Shown here piece by piece: positions 31,601 to 40,673 of a stretch of 64,000 nt of DNA. The position numbers were made by a program, and so were the translations under genes. Each line of letters opens with the position of its first letter. Position 1 is the first letter of the stretch. The notes under the pieces were generated by a model that ran no database searches, had not been told where the DNA came from, and saw nothing but the letters and a program-made list of their open reading frames with translations. Origin of the DNA: Globisporangium splendens (taxonomy: Eukaryota > Oomycota > Peronosporomycetes > Pythiales > Pythiaceae); assembly GCA_006386115.1 (NCBI GenBank), contig VFIW01000025.1:124001-188000 (forward strand). Direction: 5' to 3'.

Positions 31601-34600
31601 TTCTCAAGAGAATTTTTGGAGACGTTTTCAGTATTGATACCTTGTGCTTGAAGCCAACGAAGCAAGCGCTCTTCAGCTGTCAACCCGCTTTTATCATCGG
31701 CATTGTCCGCCGACAGTTTCATGCCAAAGCAATGCCAGTTGCGAACGTAAGCAATTGAGCCAATCATGCTGGAGACTCGATGAGGCGTGTACTCAGTCAC
31801 ACGAAGGCTAATATGCAGCAACGCGAGGTACGAGTGAATAACGCAGGCTGTTTGAAGATTGTTCGCTGTCTCCGCTTCTTCTCGCCATTTATGGAGTGTA
31901 TCATGGGCAAAGCCGAAAATGTACGCCACCAAGCCTTCCCGATACACTTCCAATCTTGCAGCTTTTCCAGTTCCATCGTTCGCCAGGCAATAATCGACCG
32001 CAAACGTCACGTATCGCAAGACATCCACAGCAAGCTTGATCATGAAAAGGATGAACTTCGCATCCGCTGAATGAACGGACGCTTCGCCGAGCTCTTTAAT
32101 GGCATCGAGCATTTTCATCAGCGGAAGAACGCTCGCATCAGGCGCGTAGATGAGTTCATTCAGGAGAACCCCGTTCATGGTACCAAGGTGATCTTCACAT
32201 TTCTGGTGCTGGACACGGGCGTCAAACACTCGCTGGATTGCTTCTTCGTGCAATAGCAGCGTCGACTTTCGGAGCGGAACATGCGAGATATCTTCCTGCT
32301 TCTCATCAGAAACCCAATCTCCACTTTCAAATAAGACCGCGCGAAACAGCTTCTGGAGCGTCGGGTTGAACAAATAAGTCACTCGATCTCGAGACGAAAA
32401 AAATGCCGCAACGAGAGGAATCCGTGAATACGGAACCGTCAGGTAGCTCATGAGGTATTCCGATTCTTCGGGCGACAGCGTGCCATTGAAAGTCGGCAAA
32501 TCTGTCAGATGCATGATATCATCTTCCGTGATTGGCGTCGGCAAGCTCTGCGCAGACGATGACCCGCTTGTCGCACTCAAAAGAAGCGAACCGAGTTCAG
32601 CCGGGCTTGAAATTACTGGACCTTCACCAAAGTATATTTTTCGCTCCATGAATCCGACCACTTCCACGTCTGCGATGTCTTGGTCACTGCCTCGGAAATT
32701 GGTCACTTCCCACTGCAGCGAAGCATTCAAGATTCGATTAATGCTTCGCATCCCGAAGAAGTTGCGACGATGGCTTGAAGAGGTGTCATCGAAGGAAAGC
32801 TGCCACATCTGCCAGTGTTGGTGCGCTACTCGACGTCGCATTAACTCGATTTCTTTCGTTTCCATGGTAGCCAGAAATTTGACAACCATCACTAAATCAC
32901 GCGCCAGCGCCACCTCTGGGTGATCTTTTGCCATTGGAGTGTCCTCACTGCAAAACCACTCCATCAGAGCCTCCATCTCGGTAGGTGGGGTTTGATTATC
33001 CGGGTCAATCAATTGGTACTGATATTTCTCCATGAGCTGGCGGAAAAAGATCAGAGTGGTCGAGTATTTCTTGAGCTCAATCTTGTCTTCAGGCATATGG
33101 TACTGGAAAAGCTGATACTTGGAAATCTCGTCTTGCTTGTTGAAATACGCGAGCACTCGTCCTCGCGCCACACAGAAGTTTGGTCGAGCGAATTCCATGA
33201 GCGACGCCATCTTCTCCAAAGAAAAGTTTGCCTTGCAGAATTTGTGCCCAAGCACATATCCACCCTCCTGCTCCATCATAAGAGAAACTTCTAGGGGTTC
33301 ATCAGTTGCCGGCGTTCGAAGAAGTGCGTCAAACATGCTGAGCGCGCACAGCGACGCCAGTGACCGTTCCGAGTCAAAATGGCGGGATGGTTGTTCCATA
33401 GATTGCCAAACACAACCCAAAATCATCAAAGAAGAGTGGATGTGGTTCAAGCACCGCAGCTGCATTTCTTTGGTCACGGGTTGGCGCCACATGCACGATG
33501 TGATTGCACCAGCGTCCGGCGACGGCTCAGGTACCGGGAGAACTTCGACAAGCAGACTAGTCACAAGCTGGATGACTTCATGATGCAAAGATATCCGGGA
33601 CGACGATGAGCCTTCAGCAGCTCGTGTCAACAGCGACTCACAGAGGTTTCGACACCGCACGAAGGCTGCTACTGCAAGAGGGATAGAATTGACCCGTTCA
33701 GGAACATCGAGAAAATTTCCCAGGGTCGGCGCAAGAATTTCCGCTGTGTTTCCGCCATATTCATCTTCTTTTCCTGCCAGTCGTAGGAGCTCCCCATTTC
33801 CATGCGCAATAAATGGGAACTCAGACTTGAAGCTTGCACCAGACAGGGACTTCTCGCCAGCATTTGCTTCCTCGATCTGCTTCACAAGTGCGTCTGTTCG
33901 TGCGATCAGCGAATTGATATGGCTGAGACCAGCTTTGCTCACATTGCTCTTCTTGTTCTGCACCAGCGTTTTCAACCCAATCTGCTTCGTAGCCATCTCA
34001 ATGCAATTCTTGTCTGATAGCGATACCGCCGCTTTCGGGAGATTGAAGTCGCTGCTGTTCCACGGGAATGAGCGTCCGCTTGGATCCGATTCGACGAGCT
34101 CTTTGCCTTTTGGAGTCAAAATGCTTCCATCCAAACCACGAAGAATGAGATTAGGCACTGTGCTGACTCTGAAAGTGCTAATCAGTTGTTTTCGAGCTTC
34201 AATCTCGGTAAAGGGCACGACTAGCCACGATTCTGTAGGCAAGTCAGCAACCAACGTCGTAAAATCGGCTTGTTCTTGATCCACTGAGAGAACAATGATA
34301 ACAAGGTTGCGATTCGAAGCGCGAAGCTGTTGCGTCAGAGCAACCAGTGTCTTGGTGAACTTTCGGCAAGGTGGGAACGTGGAATTCGCAAAATAGATCC
34401 CAACCACAGCATCTGGTGGGATTGACACGATAGTGTGAGTTCCTTGCAGCGAATCCAGCAACGAAATAGACGACAAGCTGCGCAACGCGCTGTCCAAAAC
34501 CCCATCGTCGAGAGCTTTACACGGGTTGTTTGCAATCTCCAAATCGAGCACTGTCCGCTGATAAAGGCGATAGCGAAGCTTGTAGAAAACAGAGAATTTC

Positions 34601-35490
34601 ACCTCTTCAGCCGTAAACGCTCCACTTCGAAGGCACAAATGTCGAATCGCCTCAACCGTGCTCTTGCAAAAGCCCAAATTACTTCGCTGCGGTGTATGCA
34701 CTGACCCTAAGTTTGCATTGCTCCAAACAGTAGACTTTTCAGCTTCTTCAAACGCAATCGGGATTAACTTATCTCCAGCAAGCCACGGCAAGAGCACGTC
34801 GTAGATTGTTTCGACGCGGTGGTATTCCGACGGCGGTTTGCGCACCCAGAGTGAGAACAAAAGTGTCCAAAACGCCATATCCAGGAATCTTTTCGAAGGA
34901 ATCGAGCCGATTTGCACACGCGATTGCACTCGGATCTTGTCGCATTCACTTTTGATCGGGCCGGTTTGTTCCTGCTGCAACCCGCTTTTCGACACCGTCT
35001 GTGGATGGTACATTTCTGCACCCGGTCCTTTGTTGCACACCGTGAACGTGTATTCGTCGTCGCCAATTTTCTCCACGATGTAAATAATCGTGTGACTTGA
35101 GATGTTACCGATATATCCACCGGGGATCATCATCGGCTCGCCAACCTTCAAGTTCAACAGTTGGGCTTTCCACTCCTTCATGAACGCTTGCAGTTGCTTC
35201 GCATCGGCGATCTTCATCGCTTTCTCCGTCCACTCCTTGCATTGCTGCAGCTGCGGAATCAACAACTGCAGCATGAACTGCTCCTGCGCTGAGCTCAGCA
35301 AGAACGCCACGGGGTCTTCCTGACCCGCAGTCTGCACGAACGCCGACTGCGGATGCAGCACCTGCGCGAACGCGTCCAGCGTGGCCATGAGCGCCTGCGG
35401 GTTGCCACCGGCCTCGTACGGCGTGTTGCGCAGATACGGGTCGCCAAAGAGCCCCACGAACGCCGCGCTCTGCCACACGCCCTCCGCCAT
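22681..35490 (-). CDS. Giant DUF3638/DUF3645-type protein with UBA and RanBP2 zinc fingers
   Basis: One uninterrupted frame of 4,269 residues. The Met at 35490 is preferred (context ATCATGGCGGAGG); 43 further upstream codons are open. Segments by approximate residue: a degenerate thioredoxin-like fold at 350-480 (VGIYFANSTFPPCRKF); RanBP2 zinc finger at 1502-1530 (WECPACTCANF..CDVCATPR); UBA at 1835-1877 (DVVQLMAMGFSYAACTLSL) and a second UBA-like segment at 1893-1937; P-loop at 2855 (MIMGAGKTTVVGPLLTYIL) and DEVD box at 3007-3020, matching the DUF3638 ATPase-like signature; GTPSNLLP near 3368, as in DUF3645; an acidic tract near 3735; an EF-hand-like loop at 4073-4087 (DENEDGRLTAEE); and three more RanBP2-type fingers at 4158-4262. 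The family is large and poorly studied. Ubiquitin binding plus nucleotide-driven remodelling is a reasonable inference, not shown. Confidence 0.9.
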   Translation of the reverse strand: MAEGVWQSAAFVGLFGDPYLRNTPYEAGGNPQALMATLDAFAQVLHPQSAFVQTAGQEDPVAFLLSSAQEQFMLQLLIPQLQQCKEWTEKAMKIADAKQLQAFMKEWKAQLLNLKVGEPMMIPGGYIGNISSHTIIYIVEKIGDDEYTFTVCNKGPGAEMYHPQTVSKSGLQQEQTGPIKSECDKIRVQSRVQIGSIPSKRFLDMAFWTLLFSLWVRKPPSEYHRVETIYDVLLPWLAGDKLIPIAFEEAEKSTVWSNANLGSVHTPQRSNLGFCKSTVEAIRHLCLRSGAFTAEEVKFSVFYKLRYRLYQRTVLDLEIANNPCKALDDGVLDSALRSLSSISLLDSLQGTHTIVSIPPDAVVGIYFANSTFPPCRKFTKTLVALTQQLRASNRNLVIIVLSVDQEQADFTTLVADLPTESWLVVPFTEIEARKQLISTFRVSTVPNLILRGLDGSILTPKGKELVESDPSGRSFPWNSSDFNLPKAAVSLSDKNCIEMATKQIGLKTLVQNKKSNVSKAGLSHINSLIARTDALVKQIEEANAGEKSLSGASFKSEFPFIAHGNGELLRLAGKEDEYGGNTAEILAPTLGNFLDVPERVNSIPLAVAAFVRCRNLCESLLTRAAEGSSSSRISLHHEVIQLVTSLLVEVLPVPEPSPDAGAITSCMWRQPVTKEMQLRCLNHIHSSLMILGCVWQSMEQPSRHFDSERSLASLCALSMFDALLRTPATDEPLEVSLMMEQEGGYVLGHKFCKANFSLEKMASLMEFARPNFCVARGRVLAYFNKQDEISKYQLFQYHMPEDKIELKKYSTTLIFFRQLMEKYQYQLIDPDNQTPPTEMEALMEWFCSEDTPMAKDHPEVALARDLVMVVKFLATMETKEIELMRRRVAHQHWQMWQLSFDDTSSSHRRNFFGMRSINRILNASLQWEVTNFRGSDQDIADVEVVGFMERKIYFGEGPVISSPAELGSLLLSATSGSSSAQSLPTPITEDDIMHLTDLPTFNGTLSPEESEYLMSYLTVPYSRIPLVAAFFSSRDRVTYLFNPTLQKLFRAVLFESGDWVSDEKQEDISHVPLRKSTLLLHEEAIQRVFDARVQHQKCEDHLGTMNGVLLNELIYAPDASVLPLMKMLDAIKELGEASVHSADAKFILFMIKLAVDVLRYVTFAVDYCLANDGTGKAARLEVYREGLVAYIFGFAHDTLHKWREEAETANNLQTACVIHSYLALLHISLRVTEYTPHRVSSMIGSIAYVRNWHCFGMKLSADNADDKSGLTAEERLLRWLQAQGINTENVSKNSLEKYLKGRPLYLKIGVQTIQAPSIVALRDGDGNELQLPPGEVLEEEMFETVQIHRRAVVKWLTGLARDSRDEVLGSIVRIALRSTDSNTSYDWSEGANVGSTGRYYCKKTELKLDTQTGEILWRNDELKPVPDSMTQYADFKAIFGNKSLHCGLVARQEHRLWVNIIGSDFELVEWDDPTDPLDQGVGAPVLYKPGTESENAEQEELKMYWECPACTCANFNGDNPNAVCDVCATPRVSRQPQPTQSGKPDESIGDGYAYLGKTFSRPFDPYSDKDHPYPDEDWFADFVGGVLRLQYPPDPEDKKLQFTFFLPKDPLPPAATRVQLLGHDQGPKDKKDKEKMATFKEIVAYREHKVLHIYSLVTHGRRLHRKLIFTSNSRLSLHGFPLNVSPDDGPKDPLLLRAAGDPRERQTNGGTLVILRRNLALNGTEQFVPPRLLQGVVPSCLLEAFRFWLGNDNKLRGEPVDVKSQWFRYRVEVDIIDDRTAIISRKSIKTSFSRISNRRDKSGFASAKPPPAPVATVSPSTRERAKPASKGTFEIQDEDVVQLMAMGFSYAACTLSLRENHNNVGVAAQWLLDEANQMKIIQAEVAAESGDLPMSEEDIHEQNIAILMSLETRPSRVAAEYALDIFSRDLDLAKAWLGDASNQEEVCRVELADSERKESADKSLPTPMDVDEETKQEDDGDTMEVVEEAYGETLYLLNTLEVKSSQAQDILALSRLLSRVEDLSHILIWCVHGGDAAVSTSSIAFIELPRLKLKLKPRKEEATGSIRLDVMDQNGWSISDLTFGTRGGLSAYLQSIIDLTPDCFVLESDTKDLKLVCPNHDIYRPAVQGEPFSKLLVTDRASMGWQQAMETRFYSYPIHSSHTFLLPPSLSSTLYLILTSLLSRNYSAAMELIVGCNVDVKFTDEEKWIFDQLGKTLDDRHPNACACRIRLSLGLAYSDNKVPWKLKPELHDYLSAVTHVDAACRLTMEEEKEALANCHQRSSLLSMRKAYCDHVDSANSATFEFKLTRNRVGGQPWMKLRMFGKEYMSSHGKKLSTVRYNRPKHSAGIDNTFLIDDEEAAKLVWNCAVVGDEVSGSNRGLGFLFLYECLNHQLVIRMGDDECTHSFGDLFLRFLHLKISRWGRETVEEGEEESVPSYPIAQLALLVAYPNDLWSASPCDHESTQLLSRGANLYSKMTYGTLLKHFFDNGVVEFQDKLQTQTHQERVIGPIKSQFSRVHDTADAVFQVALEPAGSSNHFEPSNASCEQRSFSVPTKDMINPEFPLDSMDVKKFITFCDPDRKATSSLPFDLSNHPAAQTAAAKDLLKRLGDDIAINAKSVNESKDAFVTGVTPMEVSLSGGSAVSNLHELIAACESLRNKDRAFVEEYILTIERAMNETTIATEEREQVEVGRFLMERRIGCFPRVTFDFLTSLMASDSFERDLKSRNPFVRSIPADMTERVLSVLFVCNRIVHINRTIQSARVLLSQLVSSASTSASDIANRSKQTLQASKDLADMLLSKRHYLKKSDALCWKFDPRFLVFEYVFDLLLRGRQVQMIDSFLASLSRGDSRVQQMIMGAGKTTVVGPLLTYILADKQHLVTHVMPTALLEQSRQVLRSRFSNLVLRKRIFTFEFDRSVSDDPNNAIKLLVKLNRARLHGDVVCASPESIKSMMLKLVELLHSLEESADVIQLPVLASSQNIRRIRRTLEDRSEMADELYKVIRLWQDGILIMDEVDVLLHPLRSELNFPIGNKFPIDLAANRWELPIHLIDAVLADTTSEVSRPSALVHQLHEVLAEGYKLHSLQKFPHLVLLDMEFYETKMMPILTDISLEWLLKHFRMGKMDVDIDAVKHYLQCSRAELQSNEALRSQVGGGLSDMSIKLLNLTRDWLRTILPHVLSKINRVSYGLLRGEHATLAASGSGNSHSRLLLAVPFIGKDVPSRSSEFAHPDVLIGLTILAYRYEGIRVSDLVRIVSQLKQDFSRQLGPRDQRPACATFREWVTSGLAESIRDERTNKQLGAGVLPLPLFQLRDSAQVARLHFLVAKLAGVVYYYVRQHVFPSCMNFQKLKISACGHELGSNSLFAKRIGFSGTPSNLLPMDLGECYYEPRSDGSIFQALTNNRIVSIERKVNWTAKSLLLDIARADPPYHALIDTGALITGFENQEVAAFLLSHLPASMEGVVYLDSEDRQMILLRDHNAPMPLIQCGLSPSKRFTFYDQVHTTGMDIKQCVNACAVVTLGKDMTFRDYAQGAYRMRGIETGQSIHLFLIPEVENRIRHEMQLSQSVELVTQTKDLSAYLLLVPAWLLVNSMRMESMQLVQLSLQELHNTWRKRALNSLMDEIDQHTVDGSTDGQANRSITARMRRFIGPEDSKTWLRECVNKFRVEISYAVESSVPIKKDLVEVIDILVSKNGTFLQTEQERQRIGEVKQRLAYSSSHHLAEDGTEQGDMRLTAEVVHENEAEAEEEAEEEAEQEEQKMSAFTRDDEHPIPWTASVLAQAPDMQKDEEDGVFYPFSKFQAHTECPAIAFPSQLLVSGNYFRRRWVGLGERRVKNIGLILEWSPLSQQETMKKIVHHLFVKVMTENPGIAPNEAAVKALGLASELPSLQENEVSAALKADVQSVVDPMPVYLVALSLAEGETIRRMIHKNHPVFQASQVQLRTCEGELVESSSFSASWSKSASVETSPRQRQVAVGIQCLRFFNNEMYFSPSELELLLDGLAEIPLSLRHEFFEALLRLRRRERHLWGDTPLAKVFTKKDEWHLLSARARMQQFQQSLKQKKRKFHLAPALHRFDENEDGRLTAEEILKCFESFQLGYSSAELNEIISLIADVSAFEAKGGVPMETICAAFSISKAQMEEALEKDVIKQRGGLKEEELAMWNCPVCTFANEGAAEACGACNEPNPQLHDAKAGSSGSQQGWRCGNCTFINQPNDVACAICELGMDGQREVPRGKWICAGEQGGCTFFNPISSFYCEVCNRARPDLASTRF

Positions 35491-36921
35491 GATGTCTTCT
35501 TTTCTCCCTTTACTTCTTGGGGTGTCAAAATGCGGAATGACAGGATTTGCCTTTGAAGAAAAAGAAGGGGGCGAGATCTTTTCGCAAAAACAGAGTTTCA
35601 GCCAATCCGAGTGCTTCAACTGTTTGGTGATTGGTTGAAATGGAGTTGCAGCAGAGTGAAGGTTTGTTCTCAGAGAGAATTTTGGCCAATGAATACACAG
35701 ATCGAAATGTGAGAGTGATGGTCGGGTCTTTGATCATGTTGAACGGGTACATTTTTTTGTGTTCCTGTTGAACGGGTGCACTTTTGCTAGGAGCACTGCC
35801 CACAGTACGTGGCGAAGATCGAAGCGAAATGCAAAAGGGTCCAAGCCACAGTCACAGTATTGGATCTTTCGCTGATCCGAAAGCCAAGTCCGGTATGAAA
35901 GCTTGCTGGCAGCGGTGTCGACCAACGAGGCGCATCTTCATGCCCACGAGTCAAAAGATGTGCGTACTGCTTGGGTCGTCTCCAGTGCATCGGAACAAAG
36001 GGATTGGGTCCACAAATGCATCCAGCTTTGACGACTTCTTGCCCACCGGTCAAAAATCTAACCTGCCTTGCGTCGCGTCCGTTGCTGTCGTGCAATAATG
36101 TCATAATGTCAGCATGGCTCCTGTCGCTTGTGAAGACGGTCACAGAACGCGCTTCCCATCAGTCAGCATGCTCGCACATGCAATGGCCACCACAGCAGCA
36201 CCATCACCACCTGAGCGCAGTCACAGATCGCGTCCTTTCGTGCGGATCCAAGATTGCAATGGATGGCGTTATCGCCAAATGGACAGAAACACACAGTGTG
36301 CATGCGATCGCACGCATGCTAATTCGCCATGCGTTAGTTTCCTTCCGTGAAACCGCTTGCGCTGGATTCATTTCGCAGATTCGTTTGGGCATTCGTTCGT
36401 TTGTCCATGTCGAAACCCAGCAGCAACCTGCATCTCAATGGGGAAAAGCGTGACGTCGCGGTTGTCAGTTTGTCGTTAAAAATGGCCGCAAAAGATTCAG
36501 ATGGCAGAGCGAAAGGGCGCCGTGTTCTTCTTCTTCTTTTTCTGTATCCCCCTTTCGCTCTTCATCGTCTCGAGTTACAACCAATGAAACATGTCAATCA
36601 AAGATATTTATCCAATCAGAACTGTGGCATCTGGCAAGCGAAAGGGCATTTTCGTAACCTTATCGACCGTCGCTGAAGTTTGCCCTACAGTACGCATCCT
36701 TGCGAAAAGCAAACGAAGAGCTATAAATAGGTACTACCGTGTAAATGAGTGGCCGCCACGTACGTCCTCGCAACCGCTCTGAGCAGACATCCGATCTGGC
36801 GGCATTTCCGGATTTGCGACCTGCAACCCACACGCCACCGCCTGCGCAGCTGTGGACGACAAGAACACCTTCAGACCATAAAGCAGCAACAAAGAATTCG
36901 AACATACAAGTCTGAAAAATC
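35491..36921. other. Intergenic, no supported gene
   Basis: About 1.4 kb between two divergent genes. Frames of about 100-160 codons exist on both strands and overlap each other, with no domain or conserved motif and mixed composition. I treat them as chance. The region should hold the promoters of the giant gene and the ankyrin-type gene. Confidence 0.5.
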
Positions 36922-38517
36922 ATGGTGCTCACAGCTGCGCGGCTCGTGTGTGAGGCAAAGGGCATGGACCAGCTCGCTCACCTGTGGGAGGGCATGAACG
37001 CGTACCTGGACCACTCCCAGCAGTGGAGTATCGAGCAGGCGGCCGCGAAGGGCTTCAAGTACCTGGTACAGCATCTGGCGCTCGCAGTGCCCGCGACGAG
37101 CGACTCGGACAACTCGCTCGTGATGGATTTCGCGGCGCGCAATGGCCACTTGGAGATCTTGAAGTGGCTTCATGCGACCGAGCGACTGAACGGATGCTCC
37201 ACGCGCTCGATGGACGACGCGGCGAAGAACGGGCATCTCGAGATTGTGCAGTGGTTGCACGAGAACCGACGCGAAGGGTGCACGGCCAAGGCGATGGATT
37301 ATGCGGCGAAGCACGGCCATTTGAAGGTTGTGCAGTGGCTCCATGCGAACCGGACGGAAGGGTGCACGACCAAGGCGATGGATCTTGCGGCGCAGAATGG
37401 TCATCTCGAGATGCTGGAGTGGCTCGACGCGAATCGGTCCGAGGGATGCACTGCTACTGCCGTGAACTACGCGGCATCAAAAGGCCATCTCAACACAGTG
37501 CAGTGGCTCTGCGAGCATCGTCGAGAGGAATGCACGTCCAAAGCCATGATCGACGCGGCTCGTCACGGCCACGTGTACATTCTGGAGTACCTCGGGGTCC
37601 AGTTTCCTGCGCTTTTCGAGAGCGCTGGTGCAAAGATGGTTCATGCTGCGACGGCAAAGGGTCATTTGCCAGTGTTGAACTGGCTGATCTCGGCACTTCC
37701 GATGAAATCTCTCAAATGCGAAGAAGCGAATGGGTCGTGGATGGATGTCGCCGCTGAATACGGTCAGGTGGATATCCTTCGCTGGTTTCACGAGCACTCG
37801 ACCGCGCTTCCGATGGGCATCGATGGATCACTCCCTACTTGCACAGTTGAAGCAATCGAAAAGGCTGCTGGCAATGGCCACAATGAGGTGTTGGCGTACC
37901 TGTACGAGAAGGAGCTGGTGAACGTCACCGAAGAAAGCGATGCGGTGAAGGCGCTTGTTGCGGCCGTCAAGGGCGGTCACCGTGACTGTGTCGAATGGCT
38001 GGTCTCCCACTTCCAGCATTTGTACGAATCCCGATCGACGTCGACTGCGGTGATGGATGCCGCTGCCAGCTCGGGTCACACTGACATTCTCCAGTTCTTG
38101 CACGACGGGTCTATCACCTCGTCATGGCGAGTGAGCTCGCAGGCGGTCAGCGATGCCGCCAGCAAAGGATACGTCGATGTGCTCATGTGGCTGCATGCAA
38201 ACGAGTCTAGTGCTGAGGAAGCCACTGATGCGGATGCGTCTGAGGAAACTGAAGTCTCACCGTGGACGCCAATGGCGTTGGAATTGGCTGCGACGAACGG
38301 ACACCTTTCGGTGGTGCAATGGCTCACTGAGCACCACCGCAGCGAATGCGCCAGCGTGGACGCGCTCAATGCTGCTGCGTATATGGACCATTTGGATATT
38401 GCGCGCTTCCTCTACACCCACGTGCGCTCGTCGTGCTCGCTCGAGCAAGCCATCGAGCACGCCCACGAGGGCGGCGCCGAAGACACGCTCATGTGGCTCG
38501 AGTCGCTTTCCGCTTGA
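36922..38517 (+). CDS. Ankyrin-type repeat protein
   Basis: Single-exon gene of 531 residues; the ATG at 36922 has a good context (AATCATGG). Almost the whole protein is a tandem array of roughly 33-residue repeats of the form A-A-x-x-GHLE-I-x-QWLH-x-NR-x-EGC (for example AAKNGHLEIVQWLHENRREG). This is the ankyrin variant greatly expanded in oomycetes and other protists. The central repeats (residues about 70-230) are regular; later ones degenerate and carry insertions. There is no signal peptide or membrane span. Such repeats mediate protein-protein contacts; the partner is unknown. Confidence 0.9.
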   Translation: MVLTAARLVCEAKGMDQLAHLWEGMNAYLDHSQQWSIEQAAAKGFKYLVQHLALAVPATSDSDNSLVMDFAARNGHLEILKWLHATERLNGCSTRSMDDAAKNGHLEIVQWLHENRREGCTAKAMDYAAKHGHLKVVQWLHANRTEGCTTKAMDLAAQNGHLEMLEWLDANRSEGCTATAVNYAASKGHLNTVQWLCEHRREECTSKAMIDAARHGHVYILEYLGVQFPALFESAGAKMVHAATAKGHLPVLNWLISALPMKSLKCEEANGSWMDVAAEYGQVDILRWFHEHSTALPMGIDGSLPTCTVEAIEKAAGNGHNEVLAYLYEKELVNVTEESDAVKALVAAVKGGHRDCVEWLVSHFQHLYESRSTSTAVMDAAASSGHTDILQFLHDGSITSSWRVSSQAVSDAASKGYVDVLMWLHANESSAEEATDADASEETEVSPWTPMALELAATNGHLSVVQWLTEHHRSECASVDALNAAAYMDHLDIARFLYTHVRSSCSLEQAIEHAHEGGAEDTLMWLESLSA

Positions 38518-38827
38518 ATTCACGTATCGAGAAGAAAGATATAGAGTGCATATTTAGATTGCCACTTGAGTAGAATTAGACTGCATTTTGATTGCGAGAG
38601 CTTTGAAAAGGTGCATTTCAAGCGTTTCTGGTGACTAATAACCAATATAAGTAGATGACTCACTAGACTTCCAGCTGTCACCTAAATATTAACCAAATTC
38701 AGTTTAATACATCAACACAACAAGCATAAACCCATAAGAGGAATGCATATGCAAACAATTACCAGATGAGGTAGAATATACGTTATTGGGACCAGATCGT
38801 CATTCAAATCCGTGCAGATTGACCAAC

Positions 38828-40448
38828 ATGGAGCGACAGGTGCTCCAATTTGCCGTGGCGTCGCGCGCCATTGTGTCGAGCGTTGCCGCGCTCACGGCGC
38901 AGATCGTCACGCCCTACGACACGTCAACGCATCTCGAGTCCCACTCGCGCTCGCTGTTCTCGGCGTTCGCCAACTGGGACGGCGTCTACTTCGCGCACAT
39001 CGCGCGCCATGGATACGACTACGAGCACGTGCACGCGTTTTTCCCACTCTACCCGCTGCTCATGCGCGCGCTCAGGTATCCACTCTCAAATGGCATGCAG
39101 CTGTGTGTATGCGTTTGTGTACGGGGCGGCTGTGCTGACGCATTGCTTGTTCACATGTTGTGCAGCGTTGCCTTGCCGCTCGAGTCTTCAATCGCGACCA
39201 TCGTGAGCGGCTGGATCATCAGGTACGAAGGCTTTAATCGCGAATATGCGCGCTTCCTTGTCCATGGTCACTCACAGTGAAAGCTTGCTCGTCTTTTTTG
39301 CAGCAATGCGAGCTTTGTGCTGGCGGCGCTGTTTCTCTATCGACTGGGGCGATTGGTACTCGACGACGAACGTGTCGCGCGCCGCGCCGCGTACCTCTTT
39401 TGCATCACGCCGTCGAGCATTTTCATGTCTGCAGTCTACTCCGAGAGGTTCGTCTCCACTTTATGCTCCAATATCTGCCCTTAATGACCAATATGTGGGC
39501 TTTGCTATCTGCAGCTTGATGTGCTTGTTCAGCTTCAGCGGCATGTATTGCCTGGAGCTCCACAAGCGGTCGGGCAAGTTCAAGGAGCTTCTGTGTTGCG
39601 CAATGCTCTTCGGCTGCGCATCTGCCACGCGCTCAAATGGCATCCTGCTATCCCGTACGCCTTTGCCTCTATTTCCTTTTCCCTCCAGATGAACGACTCC
39701 AACCCATTGACTCTCTCTTTGTGTGTTTGCAGTTTTCATCGCATGGTATCGTCTCGGGGTATCTCCATCTCCCATGGCAACCCCTGGTCGCTTTCTTCGT
39801 TATTGGCTGGTCACCGCGGCACTCGGCGCCGTCGCGATTGGACCCCAGCTCGCGTACTTTGTGTACGGCATGCGCGTGTATTGTCCATCGCTATTTGGCT
39901 CAGCAGTAAACAGCCAAACAACATTGGTCGAGAACCGCAGCTGGTGCGTGCACGTGATGCCCAATTTCTCGGCCATGTACATGTTCATCCAGAAAGAGTA
40001 CTGGAACGCCGGTCTCTTCAACTACTACGAGCTCAAGCAACTCCCGAACTTTGTGCTGGCGGCGCCGGTGCTCACTCTCAGCATCGTCTCGCTCTTCCAG
40101 TATTTTAGCTCCACGATTCAGCATCGTGGCACACGCCACAAGCAAGCAAAGCATCGTCGTATTGGCGCGTCGTCAGCTTCTCCATACTACGTGCATTGGC
40201 TGGTGCTCCTGGTGAATGCGCTGTTGGTCATGCACATTCAAGTTGCGACGCGGTTTTTCTGCGCGTGTCCGCCACTCTTCTGGGCTCCTGCAGCGGCAGC
40301 AGCAGCATCGATCCCTCAGGCTTCAGCTCGCAAAGAACGACAATCGTCAGCAGCAATCACGTGGCAGGGCAAACTTGTCGTGGCGTATTTCCTGCTTTTC
40401 AGTGTTCTTGGTGTTGTGCTGTTCCCGTCATTCTACCCATGGACATAG
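38828..40448 (+). CDS. PIGV: GPI mannosyltransferase II (PIG-V/GPI18 family)
   Basis: Five exons give 434 residues: 38828-39075, 39166-39222, 39304-39447, 39515-39654 and 39733-40448. Introns are 67-90 bp; the first three are phase 2 with AG|GT donors and CAG|C acceptors. Joined, they give the PIG-V signatures: NWDGVYFAHIARHGYDYEH then AFFPLYPLLMRAL, SAVYSESLMCLFSFSG, a W-C-V-H segment followed by KEYWNAGLFNYYELKQLPNF, and HIQVATRFFCACPPLFW near the end. The protein is polytopic. PIG-V adds the second mannose (alpha-1,6) to the GPI anchor precursor on the lumenal side of the ER from dolichol-phosphate mannose. The catalytic acidic residue (D in NWDGVYF) is present. Confidence 0.92.
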
Positions 40449-40673
40449 AGAAAGCTGTTGTTAAAGAGAAAAAATGCCCTGCAAAATACACGCGCTGTAA
40501 CACAAAGTCAAAGAATGTTGCAAAGCAGTGGAGTCACTCCGTTGATCTCGAAACTATGAAAGTGGCTTTTTGGCACATCCCTGTGCACTCCACTTTCTTC
40601 GCCTTCCTCTTTTCCATGCTCTTGCTTGCTTTTATCGATGATACTCAAACAAACTATCACTCCAACACCGAAA

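Noticed and set aside
35787..36453. Overlapping 100-160 codon frames on both strands
   Set aside because: No motif, no consistent composition, and they exclude each other.
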